Source: Triglochin maritima (Eukaryota > Streptophyta > Magnoliopsida > Alismatales > Juncaginaceae). From it: a DNA stretch of 64,000 bases. The stretch covers positions 35,484,201 through 35,548,200 of the forward strand of contig OY821771.1 of NCBI GenBank assembly GCA_963682175.1. The letters are read 5' to 3'. The first letter of the stretch is position 1, and each line of letters starts with the position of its first letter. A program made the translations under genes and the position numbers. The notes under the pieces are model-generated. The model saw only the letters and a program-made list of their open reading frames with translations, ran no database searches and was not told the DNA's origin. Positions 21,033 to 33,292 of the stretch are shown one piece after another.

Positions 21033-24000
21033 ATGGTGCACCGGCAATTCCACCTCCGGCACGGCTCCGACGTCTTCCCGATCGACTACGACACGTCCGA
21101 CGGCCTCGACGTCCTCCGTTTCCAGATCTTTTCCCTCACCTCCGTCCTCCCCGACAACCAAAAGGTCATCTCTCCCTCACTCACATCGATTCCGCTCCCA
21201 CTCTTCTTTCTGTATCTGAATTTCCGTTTCCGCGCAGATCGTGGTTGAGGACGGAGGCCTCGTGCTCGGCGAGGCCGACGACCTCGCCGCCATCTCCGAT
21301 GGACTCCGGTTGGTGTCGATGGAAGACGGGGAGAGGGAGGAGGTGAAGCCCGTGGAAATGAGCGATGAGGACCTGGCTAGGATGCTTCAGGTTTGTGTGT
21401 GTGAGATTGATTGTGATCTCTTGTTACGATTCGTAATGAGTGGTTTAGACGTTTAGTTTCGAATCCGGTAGTATGAGATGCCTGGGATATAACCTAATAG
21501 ATCGTCTTCATGTTTGGTTTCTATTGATTTTTGAGAAGTGGTAGTGGACCGAGGGCTGATTGTTACAGTAGGTCCGCGTCGAGTAAAATTGAGTGTGTTA
21601 TGGGTTACAAGGTTAGTATTGAAGTGTCATGAGTATCCAACTCAAAACCAATTGACGACGAGTGGAGGGACCAAAAACTTAAAACCCATGAGAATGCCTA
21701 CGAATCCACCAACGATGGACTATTCTCTAACAGCTCACTGTTCTCCTCCTCGGGAGTTTACTTTTGGGGTGTAGAGCTCATTGTGGGACCTGTTTTTACA
21801 ATGATTGCCTGATTGTGGACCTGCTTTCGGGGAGAGGTAAGAAGGTGAAAGAGAGAAATTTGTGAGCCGAATTGACGCCCCCATGAGTCCTTGTATGACT
21901 CTTTACTTTGGCGGTTCCTTGTGTGCTAGTGAACCACCCAAAGATGTGGGTCAATGGGTTTGTTTTGAGTTGGCGATTTCAATAACGCATTTGATCGCTC
22001 AGAGATGCAAGCTAATGTCCAACTGATAATTGATAGGAAACAGGTGGATGAACAAGAATGACTCGAACCTCGGATTGGAGGTTCCAACATATATAATAAG
22101 TTGATAATTTTTGTCGATCGTAGACATCTATCCAATGGTTTCTATCTATTATTGAGTAGTTGGAGATTTTGAGTGTCTGCAGAATTGAGTGCTCAATGTA
22201 GTTAAAGTTAGGCTGTTTTGGGTGCTTAATCTAAGATTAGCTTAGCGAGATATTATCTTACTGATTACTGTGTTTGTAGTTTTGAATGTCCTCAAAATTG
22301 AGTGTTTAAAAATGTATTTTTCAGTTTTCACTGTTTAGGGTGTGTAATCCATTAATTTGGTGATTGATTCCCAAATCATCTCCGAGATTAATGCTTGAGC
22401 AAGAGTGCTCAGTTCTCACATATTTTGAGTCATAAAAAAGGTGGAGGCTCATGAATTGAGGTCCATAAGCATCTCCTGCAAGTATTATACTGTTCAACAA
22501 TTATGGATTTATTATATTTTCAGTATTTCACAAAAGATTGTGTAAAATACGGAGTCAATACCTTCCCCCATTTAAAGTTTGTCGTTATATAGCTTTGTCA
22601 TGTCAATGTATCATGAAATAGAACAGCATAATCATAACCTGATTCTATTTGTTTTGATATGATATGGCACAGTTATCATTTGAACTTTTGAAATGGGTTT
22701 GTTAGCATGTGGTATGAATTACTTGGCACACCATACCACACTTGTTTAATAACTTAGCATTGTCTGCTTTAGTGGTTCTACCGGTACAAAGCATACCGGA
22801 CACCAACCATTCATTTGCTAAAATATCATTGTAAAGTACTACTCCATACCTCCCAACTGCCACATGTAAACCTTAGCTTTGTCCTTTTTCTTTTACCTTT
22901 TGTTTTGTCATAGGCTGAAGAGGACGAGATCTCTATGCAAATTCTCCAAGCAGAGGATGGTGGAAGGGAGTTCGAGCATAGAGTCCGGCCTATGATGTCG
23001 CAAGTTCTTATGGTAACTGTTTGTCATAAGTAAATCAAACTTAGTCTGTGCTTTGGGAAATAATTGTGAGCAATTTACATCGTAATTGATACCTGCATGT
23101 GTTATTTGTTGAATATAGTATGAAGATCCAGTGCGTCAGGAGGCTGCTCGTCGCACTGTTCCTATGGACGAGATTGAGGAGAAGGCTTTAGTATGGTTAG
23201 CAAAGGTAATTTTCTACTGCCCTTTTTTATTTATTTTCAAGCCCTTAGTTACATATTCTTGCAATCTATTATATTTACCCTTGTTAGAACTTAGAACCTT
23301 ATTTCACTTTGAAACCTTGGCTGCATCTCCAATTTTCACCGTTCATGGATTTACTTCGTACCAAAACCAATTGAAATACTATTGCTAAGTTTAAGTGAAG
23401 AATTTAGCTTGGTTTTCTGTGCTATATTTTAAGTTTTTAACATTTCCATGCTGATTGCCAATTATCAGGAGGGGACTTTTAATCCTTCAGAGGATGAAAA
23501 AGATTATGCCTTCTTGTTGCAGTTACTATTCTGGTTCAAGCAGTCATTCAGGTGCCACATTCTATTCATTGGTTTACGATTGAAATTTCTGGTTCAAGCA
23601 GACATTCAAGTGCCCCTACTGTATTTGTTGTTCACGATTGAGATTAGTGTGTCCATGATGAGTGATAACATCTATGTTTTTGAGAAACCATTTCACATCA
23701 TACCATTATTTCATACTGAGTATGCGGCCGCACATTAAAACATTGGCTTTCTTACACATGCCTTGCAACCTTCCCATTTTCATATGGTCTAAGATCTAAA
23801 AATGTTAATTAATTGTAGCATCATGTCATCAAATATCTTTTTTTTGTGTTTACATAATGATTTAATTGGATTTTTATTCTTCTTGGTCCCACTATAATTT
23901 TATTGTTCAAAATGAGAATACATTCTAGCAAAATATCACCGCCCTTTGAATTATGCAGAAGTGCAAATGTCTTATTGAGTTTTACATCCTAAGTTCAAAC

Positions 24001-27000
24001 TCTTTCAGAAAAAGTGGGGGTTAGTTGTGTTCTTGAATTAATGTGATTGTGTATCATGTTCACATACTCTTATGATTGTTAAAAGTCTTGATGCATTTTG
24101 GGTTGATATGATGTATTGTGGTGGCATCCAATGCCCTTTTCATCAATGCTATTAATAGTGATACCAGCTTGGATTTGGGTGTTTTGCTTCTTTACTTGTT
24201 TGACCATGTTTTCATTGTACTCTTCTCTTGCATGCACGATAATGTTCTCAGATTTTTCGTTATATGAAGCACTGAAGTAATAGCACTTCTGTTAATACAT
24301 GATGGTGCAAGACTTAACCTGAAATTTCTGAAGTACTAGTATACCTAATTAATAACATATGTTTTGTGTTTCACTTTTGCAGATGGGTAAATGCTCCATC
24401 GTGTGATGGATGTGGTGGTGATACAATATTTTCCGGAATGGGTAATGCAATTCCCGTTGAGATTCATTATGGTTGCTCTCGAGTGGAACTTTACAGGTAA
24501 ATAAAGCCAATTTGGAACTTATGATGCTCATTGTAGTGTTAAGGGCTACATTTTTTTGGGTTTATAAATGGAGTCCTAGGAATCCAACTAACGAGCCAAA
24601 TGATTTTTAAAAATGTCTTTTGAGGGCAACATATGCTAGCATTCTCTCTGTGAGTGCAACATCAGCTTTGTTTTTGCATTTGTATACCATACAACTTTGC
24701 TTCTGTGTGGTTTCTCTTCCCTTACTTTAACTCTCTTTTGAGTCTGAATTGACTCTGATATTCTGATTATTCGAAAACCTTGACTTCTATCACATTCAGA
24801 ACCAAATTATTTAATTACCCTCGAATCTTTACTAGCTTCAAGCTCTTCTATACCACTACCACCAAAATTCTTCTCTTTCAGCATAAGCAATTACATTTTG
24901 AAGATAGAACCCAAAACAACAAGATAGAAGTAGAAACTAGAAACAGCTAGTCCAAGTTGATCAAGATCATCATTATTGATCATTGAACAGGTAGCCGAAT
25001 CCTGATTTGGTAACACATCTTGCACTCTTCATATTTCGGCGAAGGATCTGGATTATCTGTATTACCTTCCTCTGTCGTCACCATCCATGAAACCATGACC
25101 TTATTGCCTCAAATCCTTTAGATCCATTTTGTCGGCTATAAATCTAAATTCTCTTAACAAACTTAATTCTTCTATTTAAACCCCGAATTCTGCTATGATT
25201 CCTAAAACTCTTCTATAGTTGCATGTTGCTTATGTTAGGAGGTATAAAAAGAGAATTCTCTAAAAAAATATAGATTTTTCTTTTTATTTAGTTGTACCTA
25301 TGTTATGACGTCTTAGAGATTTTCCAATTCAAATTATAGAAATTAGTCTCATGGCAAAGTTTTCATTAGTATGTTGTAGGTTGTAGCACATGTTATTATG
25401 ATATATTTTTTAACTCAATCGAGCATGTAAAAAGGTGCGCATGTTTAGCATATAATTTTGAATGTACACGGTAAAAACAATGGAACTGTAGGACTTGTTA
25501 ATAATCCCCACACTATTTCTCATTTCTTGTGGGGTTTTGAAGCAAAGTAAACCCCACAAAAACCCATTCACAGCCATCAAGGCTGAGATGCCCTCCATTG
25601 CACGCGTCAAATTTTGGTAGTAACTTTTGTTTTATATGGAGACAAATAATTGCTAAAATTGGCCTCTAACTAAGTCCAATAAGGTCCTTAGAAATTTGAC
25701 ATCAACTGATTATCCTTGCTTAATATAAAAGTGTACTAGGAATATTGACATGCAAGGACACTCTTTGATTCTCCACTGCAGTTTGAAAACAATCACATCT
25801 TGTCTTTTCTCATTTGTCTTCAGATGCAAGAAGTGCTCTAAAACTACTCGGTTCCCAAGGTACAATGATCCACTGAAGGTAACACATTTTGTAATTGAAA
25901 TATTCATTTAATCATGTCATGGTTTTAAGTTTTTGTTTAATGATGTACGGATATTTCTTTTGTATTTAGCTTCTGGAAACTAGGAGAGGGCGTTGTGGAG
26001 AATGGGCCAATTGTTTTACACTTTATTGTAGAGCTTTTGGTTATGAATCTCGCTTGGTAAGATGCCAATCAAGAGCCTTTCGTACTACTTCTAGAATTGT
26101 TTACCTCTTCTGTACCTATCAATTTATTTGGTCATTTGCACATGATAGTCTTCCTCTAGTTGGCTAAACCCTTTATTGATCATGCTTCTGGTGAATAATA
26201 TTTGTTGCACCCGTTGATGAAGCACATTTTTCTCTTGGATTCGAACATTTTTCTCTTGGATTCTATCTGGACCACAGCATTTTCTATTGTTGTTCAAGGC
26301 TTCAGGTCATTCTTCACCTATGGGAAAAATACTAATGAATTGCTACTCTATCACGGCTAAAAATGAAGTTTAAGGTATTCAGCACTGTTATGAAAACCGG
26401 ACCGGACCGGCCGGTCCGACCTGTTCAACCGTGAACCGGAGGCCTGTCCGGTCCGGTTCACACCCTAAAACCGCATTTCATGTTGAACCGGCTTGAACCG
26501 GCGGTTCGACCGTCCGGTTCAGGCCGGTTCAACTCCGGTTCAAGCCCAAATTTTGTATTTTTTATATATTTAATTCACCTGTGTTGATGAATACCAACTA
26601 AAAGGTCGTTGATTCAATGATTTTTATCCGGATATTTATATATATATATATATATATAAGTACCATCATGAACTCTTTTTATGTATCTAGCTTCTTATCC
26701 GGATACTTATATGTATATATATTATATTTAATAATTTATGACGCCACCGGTTCGACCCCGGTTGAACCTCTGAACCTTTGAACCTTTGAGAATTCCGGTT
26801 CGGTTCTGAAAACCATGGTATTCAGTTGTGAAGATTTTCCTTTCTTTATAGTATGATAAAATCTGTTTAAGTACTCTCAATGATAGATATTAAATTGACA
26901 TGGGTTACTAGTATCACATAGGCAAAGAAAGAATTTGAATTTCTGATAACATTGTTGACATTTTATGTGCACTCATAACTCGTAAACACTCCATTCATCA

Positions 27001-30000
27001 TTATTGAGATGGTGAAAATGCATTTGGTGTAATTTCTAATTTGTTTCCAGATCTTGGATTTCACTGATCATCTCTGGACAGAATGTTTCTCAAGTTTGCT
27101 TGGAAGGTAAGATTTGGTTGTTTCAGTTCTCCTTAATTCATATCTGTTAAAAGATGTTTATTATTGGGTTGAGACTAACTAGCTTCTGAAAACTCTCTTC
27201 TGTGGTAGTGTAGATGGATGCATCTTGATCCATGTGAAGGAATATATGACAAGCCATTGCTATATGAAAAAGGGTATTCTCCTGTCTGCTTCTGCTAATT
27301 TATTTGCATATTTATCTGGTTTCCTTTTCTGCTTACAAAGAGTTACAATTTCACGTTCTTACTGAAGATGGAACAAAAACCTCAGTTATGTAATTGCTAT
27401 CTCCAAAGATGGAACATGTGATGTCACAAGAAGATACACAAGGAAATGGCATGAGGTAGGCATGCAGACCAAAATGTATCAAAAATTATATCCAGTCTCA
27501 TATCTTTCATTCTAAGAATGCTAAATTTTATCTAAGGTTCTTTCCAGAAGGAACATCACCACGGAGATCTCTGTTAAAGCTGTTCTTTCCAATCTAACAA
27601 GAGAACGTCGTAATGGATATTCATCTGAAATCCTTTCAGTCCTTGAGAGCCGTGACAAAATGGAAGAAAATGAACTTGATAATGTTGATAATCAGTGTGA
27701 GACATCACTGACATTACCGGGGAGGCAGAGTGGTTCTATAGAGTGGCGTATGTCTAGGTTGGAAATAGGTGCTGGGGATGAAAAATCTTTGAGCCATACA
27801 TCTTGCCCCATCAGAACCTGTGTAGATGATCACGTTTCGATTATTTACAGTTCTCTCTCTGATCTTTTATGTCATTTCCTCAGTAGTGGACTTGAAAAAA
27901 CTGAAGTTGTCATAATTTTTGAAACTCTGAAACAATTGCTTACGGATCTCAAGTTTTCCTCTTTTAAAGTGAGGAAAGGTTTCGTAGATCTAGGTTCAAT
28001 CCGTTCACAGTCCTTTAAGCAATCACTTCCTGCAATAGTTGAGTTCCTTTCTGCTGTTTCTCTTAGAAGAGAGGCCAATGTGGATGAAAAGATTTGCATT
28101 TCTTTGGCTGGCAGTCCTGTGCAAACATCAATATCATTGCCTGTTGCTCTGGATGGTCTTAATGAGATAATTTTCAGCCTTGACGATATCAATCGCTTTG
28201 ATCAGTGTTTCTTGAGTAATTTCTCAAGATTTAACAGAATTTCGTCTGGTTCTGTGCTTGCAAGTGGTGAAGAGATTCCTCTTGGAATTGTAAGAGACAT
28301 TTCTCCATAGTTTCTATTGTTCAGCCTTAGTTTCATTTTCTACTAAAATTTGTTTAAACAGGCTACATCTGCATTTGATGGTGGTTCTACATCTAAATGG
28401 GAAGAGCCTAATGGAGCAAAAGGTATTTATTTGGAAGCGATTAAAGATTGTTTTGTGGATGAGTCATTGTGCAATGATTTTATTTGCTCTGTGCAGCTCT
28501 TTTGTTGTCCTTGTACGTCAGTTTGTTATTGTTGTCATTTATCTTGGATTCCTTGCCGATTTTAATCCTGAGATTTTCTTGCTACTCCCCTCTGAAGTAC
28601 AGAAGGTGTGGGTCAGATTTTCTCTTCCTGTGTGTACGTCTCTTCACCTTTGTACTCCTTTCTAAAGCTTGTGGCTCCAGCTTGCCTATAGCTCAATTCA
28701 CAAGATGGTCTTAGTACAACTAAGACACGATGTGTGTCTAAGCTTGTTGCAATGAATAATACACTCTGCCTAAGATGCTTCGATAATTCCTTGGGTACAA
28801 CAAGTGTGAGATGAAGTCAAGTTGGGCCAACTCCTATCACACTATAAATGATGAAACTTCTTAGGTTCGAGTTGCACGTAATCGAATAAACAAGTAGTCA
28901 ACTCTTTCCTTGATACTTTTTTGGATTTATCTTCAGACATTTGCTACTCTTAAGTATTCACCTGGCACTGTGTGAGCCATGTGATTTTTCCAAACCCAAA
29001 ATGAGGAAAATGAGCTCGATGAGCAAATATTTCACGACTTTCTGTTTTACAGTTCTCTCTAGCAATACTAACAGTGATTGTCCAATTTTCCTGAAATGCT
29101 AAGATGAATTTGGTGCAAGTATGCAAAGATGATGAAGTTCGTGATCTCTTTTAAGGGACCAAGTGTAAGGAAGAGGAAAAACTGACACTGGGTAGATTAT
29201 AAAGTAGGATGTTTCTGGCTGTAACGCTGTGTTGTTTTGATTTGCAATGCAGCATACTGACATTTTGTGCCAATTTTAACTTTGCATATTGCATTTCACT
29301 TGTTATGTTGCTTGAACCTGACAGTGTTTTGATCATGAATATTATCAGGTTGTTGGCTTGTCTACAAAGTAAAGGATGGTCAGGCACACACCCTTAAAGC
29401 ATATGAACTGATGTCTGCCAATGATGCTCCTGAAAGAGATCCCATGAACTGGTATAGTATTTCATTATGATAAGCCATTTGAATATTCTTCTAAAAATGC
29501 AATCTTCAGTTTCTTTATCAATGAATGATAATTCCTACCAGTTACAACCAATAGAAATTCTGAATGGGATCGTGATGTGGGCTTGCTAGGAATTGATTTT
29601 TTTTATCAATTAATTATAATTCTTTACTGTTGGATTTCAAACCTTCAGACTTTCATGTCATTTCCCCCTTTCCCTTCTATATATTGGAAAAAAATGCTAC
29701 AATTCAAACTGGTTATTACTAATCCATTAATGTTTTATTTCAAGAATTTATTGGCCGGAGAGCTTGATGTTTCTGAATAGTGGTCTTTTCTTCTTGCTCC
29801 TTAGGATCCTAGAGGGAAGTGAAGATGAAGGATGCAGCTGGAATATAATAGACCAGCAAACTTCACAGATTTTTGATGAGCGTTTCCAAAGGAAAAGGTT
29901 CGAAGTGGAGTCCAAACTCATGTTGAATGCCTTAAGGTGACTACCGATAAATTTCTCTGTCAAAGACCTTTTTTTTGCTACATTTACATTATTATGTAAG

Positions 30001-30104
30001 TTTCACATGAATTTGGCAGGTTTAAATTTCTTGCCGTGCGTGATCCAAAAGCGACATCGAGATTTCAGATAGGTAGTATCGACCTTTATGCGGCAAAGAT
30101 TTGA
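21033..30104 (+). CDS. PNG1: Peptide-N(4)-(N-acetyl-beta-glucosaminyl)asparagine amidase (cytoplasmic PNGase), 16 exons
   Basis: It removes N-glycans from misfolded glycoproteins exported from the ER before proteasomal breakdown. Exons: 21033-21164, 21238-21390, 22914-23012, 23119-23205, 23469-23551, 24383-24496, 25824-25878, 25970-26056, 27051-27106, 27214-27273, 27368-27455, 27537-28289, 28362-28422, 29349-29451, 29805-29936, 30020-30104. All introns are GT-AG and the frame is open for 715 residues, close to Arabidopsis PNG1. The transglutaminase-like core holds paired CxxC zinc ligands (Cys192/195, Cys224/227) and the triad Cys250 ([10 protein letters not shown]), His277 (DFTDHLWTE) and Asp294 (HLDPCEG). 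The C-terminal region ([30 protein letters not shown]) is the plant-type carbohydrate-binding-like end. There is no PUB domain, as usual in plants. The start is the first ATG, in context GGCGATGG, with a conserved N-terminus ([10 protein letters not shown]). An AATAAA lies at 30237. Confidence 0.96.
23531..23646 (+). repeat. 58-bp tandem duplication across the exon 5 splice donor
   Basis: Unit 1 (23531-23588) covers the end of exon 5 and the start of intron 5. Unit 2 (23589-23646) repeats it with roughly three quarters of positions matching. The real donor CATTCAG/GTGCC (23551/23552) has a degenerate copy CATTCAA/GTGCC 58 bp downstream. Use of the second GT would add 58 nt and shift the frame. 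Confidence 0.8.
26383..26817. mobile_element. hAT-like MITE in PNG1 intron 8, TSD GTATTCAG
   Basis: The 435-bp insert begins CACTGTTATGAAAACCGG and ends CCGGTTCTGAAAACCATG-like sequence, giving imperfect terminal inverted repeats of about 24 bp. It is flanked by exact 8-bp duplications GTATTCAG (26375-26382 and 26818-26825). The arms are rich in CCGGTTC/GAACCGG words and the middle holds a TA run. Short TIRs starting with CA, an 8-bp duplication and no coding fit a non-autonomous hAT element. Confidence 0.85.
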
Positions 30105-30377
30105 TTTATACTCCAAAACATTATTTATTTCTTGCAATTGGAGGTTTTGGTATTTGTATTGGGTTGATTTACCAACGAAGAAATACTAAGATATCTGTAA
30201 CTAATGCACTCTATTAAGTGACTTTATTGTCCGTAGAATAAACGGGTGAAATTCTGGGCGAGGAAATATCCAATTGTTCTGTATCAAATCATTTGTACAT
30301 TATTATCAAACAATTCGAGATACTGTTGTATCCATCTTCCGTGGTTACTCTCCCGTTTGAGTACTTGCTTAATAAGA
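30105..30377 (+). other. PNG1 3' untranslated and flanking sequence
   Basis: AT-rich sequence downstream of the stop codon, with a polyadenylation-type AATAAA at 30237-30242. It ends at the left target-site copy (TTAATAAGA, 30369-30377) of the Mutator-like element. Confidence 0.6.
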
Positions 30378-30520
30378 GGAAAAAAATTCAAAAAAAAAAT
30401 TTTTAATTTTTTTTTACCAAAATAGACATCAATTAAATGTATTTTTCAAACTAGACTTACTGTCACCACGTGGGGACATGTGGCGGTGGTGGGTTTGTTT
30501 TTTAGTGTATAAAAATCTCG

Positions 30521-30890
30521 ACATCACCAGTGCCGAGTTCTCCTTGGAAGAACTTGGCACGGGCGATATCGAGTTCTACTTTGGAGAACTCAGCACGGGT
30601 GATGTCGAGTTTTCTTTAGTAGAACTCAACATCACTAGTGTCGAGTTCTCTTTGGTTTTTTATTACCCAACACTTGCCATATTCCACTCAACGTGAGTTG
30701 CCAGAAGAACAATATTTTAAATAGAACTCGACATTGGCGATGTCGAGTTCTATTTAAAACACTGTCCTAGCAACTCAGATCGTGTATGAGACAGTTGGAG
30801 GGTCAGGAGAATAGTGTTTCAAAAAGAACTCGGCACTGGGGATGCCGAGTTCTCTTGAACTCGGCATCCTCAGTGTCGAGTTCTCTTGAA
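30521..30890. repeat. MULE subterminal GAACTCGRC array (left)
   Basis: About ten inverted copies of GAACTCGGCAT or GAACTCGACAT (and GATGTCGAGTTC) are spaced 25-60 bp apart just inside the left TIR. The mirror array is at 36890-37325. Confidence 0.85.
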
Positions 30891-31159
30891 GAGTGAGTGC
30901 AAGTTCATTTAATTTAAGAACTAGATAATTTCTTTTCCTGTTTGACAACAAAGACAATTTCATTTCCTGTTTGACAACAAAGACAATCATTGAAATTACC
31001 AAAACACAATTCAATCACAAAACCCAAACAACTACGATAAAACCAAAACAACAAACGTTTTAAACAACAAACAACCACAAGAACGAGTTTAACATTTTAA
31101 CATAAAACCAAAAGTAGTGTATAATAACCAAATAAGTTTAACACAACTAAATATCTATC

Positions 31160-32976
31160 CTAAGTGACCTCTCAATCTCTTCTTCCTTTTAGGACGTGCT
31201 TGAGCACGTCCTGTCCCCCTGCTGTGTCCCCCTCCTCATGCTGCATTCTCTGTATCCCGAGTCAGACCGCCAGTGTCTTCTTGAGTGTGTGGATCTTCTT
31301 CTTCAACGACGCGATCCTGACTCCAATGTAATGTGGGTTCTTCAACACCAAAACACATGAGCCAAGCTTTTATTTTTTCCTTCAATTTTACAACCATCGA
31401 AGAACTTGTCTTGTGATCTCTGATCGCCTCGTGAATTTGATGGAGTTCTTCGTGGAACTCATAAACTCCGTGCGCTTACAAATAATTAAACAGTTCATCA
31501 AACACTAAACACAATTTTAAAACGTGGTAATTGTTTAAATAAATGTTTAAATCTTACCATCTCTCGCTCTCTACCCGCTCGAGGTCTGTATAAGGTATGA
31601 GTCGGAGCCAAGGTGTGATGAACAATCCAACGTACGGTGATGCTCCAATACCATTCCATATACAATCGTGTGCTCTCTACAGGAGTGGTCGCTCAAACTG
31701 TAGATGATCTCTTCTATGAGACCAATGCTGAATGAATCAGTGATTTTCCGCCAACCAATTAACGTCCGCCCTCCCCTGAGCCGATTTCACTACATGTCTC
31801 TCCATCGGCTCTGGAATGTGCTGCTGTAGACCGAACTGTCTCGTCACTCGGTCTTGACAATGCATAAAAACCTCACCAAAAATTTATAAACCAAGTACGG
31901 CTCGTCCAGATTTCTGAAAGTTCCGTACATAGTGGTGGTAACTGACTAAGATCCAAATGTGCATAAGGGTCCCAGATCACTTGATCGAATTCCTGCACGT
32001 CCAGCTCATTCCGTTAAAAATCAAGTGTCGTCGTCTTCGCACTACCCTTGAATGTTCTTGGTCGTATCCAACGGGCACGTAATGGTGCCCTATCGTCCTC
32101 CGGGTATAATAATGGTCTGCTCTTCAAAGGTCTCCCAATGTGTAGATGTTCCCACACAGATGTTTGGTCGGAATCAGTGAAACTTCGTCTAACATGTGAT
32201 ATAAGTGGGCCAGAGCCGCACTACCCCAACTATACTCCGATGCGACGGCCAAATCTCCTAAGAAAGACAGGTACTTCAAGTGAACCATCGTGCCACTCTT
32301 ATCTACCAAAATACTGCATCCCAGCTAGAACAGAATAAAGGCTCTGGTGTGTCGTGTAACTGTCTTCTCGTCAGCATCAAAAGGCAACTGCTGAAACTGA
32401 GCTTGCAACCAACTCAAAGTTACAGAACCATTATGACCCAAGTCATCGGGGACGTGACCCAATAAATCCATGCAGACCTCTGACCAAACGTACTCCTAAG
32501 ACTCACACATCGACAAACCATCTACGCGCAAGCCGGTAATCAAAGAGGTGTCACACAAGGTGCACATGATCTCACCATGTCATAGGTGAAATGAATGAGT
32601 CTCTGGTCTCCAACGCTCGACCATCGCCCCCAGCAAGGTATGATCCAACTGGACTCGGCCCAACCGAGTGACTGTATCATACCCTGCCATATCTAGCAGA
32701 AACAACATCCTCTCATCAGTGATCTGCCATTCGTTGAGCTTTGATCCATGCTCAATGCATTTTACACCATCAACCTCCTTCTGCATAAATTTAGAGAAAT
32801 GTCAGAATATTGAAACTCATGTGCAAATATTTAACTTGAAGACGTAAAATGCTTACAAAATCTTTGAATAAGTCAAACTTGTGGTTGACTTGCAAAACCA
32901 ACACTGATCTGTCTACCGGACCCTGTGAAGTGTAGCTACCTCTAACCGAACCACTACTGGAACCACCAAACTCCAT
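31160..32976 (-). pseudogene. Plant mobile domain (PMD) protein, broken
   Basis: From 32976 down: MEFGGSSSGSVRGSYTSQ then GPVDRSVLVLQVNHK, an intron-like gap, then WQITDERMLFLLDMAGYDT and LLGAMVERWRPETHSFHL near 32590. Further degraded blocks follow, including WTSRTWFINFW and a segment with EFDQVIWDPYAHLD near 32000-31930. The GPVD..VL..Q.NH start and the LLGAMVERWRPETHTFHL-like motif are hallmarks of the aminotransferase-like/PMD family (often annotated as protein phosphatase 7 long form), which is found both as host genes and inside plant transposons. Many stops and frameshifts show it is dead. The charged tail ends near 31180. Its role in this element, if any, is unknown. Confidence 0.75.
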
Positions 32977-33063
32977 CTGTACATAACACGTTAAATATTA
33001 GAAAACATTGAATTGTTGCAAATATTAAACTTAAGTCTTACAATTAATCAGCTCTTTAAAAGG

Positions 33064-33252
33064 ATTCAAGTCTTACATTCATTCAAGTCATAACAAAATA
33101 CATTACATTAATTCATATTTTACATTCAATCATGTCTTAACAAGCATTCAAGTCTTACATTCATTCAAGTCATAACAAAATACATTACATTAATTCATAT
33201 TTTACATTCAATCATGTCTTAACAAGCATTCAAGTCTTACATTCATTCAAGT
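33064..33252. repeat. 82-bp tandem repeat, 2.3 copies
   Basis: Copies start at 33064, 33146 and 33228 (partial). The first two look identical and the unit is AT-rich with several ATTCAAGTC and TTACATTC words. It lies just beyond the 3' end of the transposase relic, between it and the PMD relic. Confidence 0.9.
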
Positions 33253-33292
33253 CTCAATAAATAGTTACATACAAAATATTCAAACTATTTCG

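Noticed and set aside
27660..28310. A separate gene at the long open frame 27660-28310
   Set aside because: It is inside PNG1 exon 12 (27537-28289) in the same frame and continues the conserved protein; the apparent start is an internal methionine.
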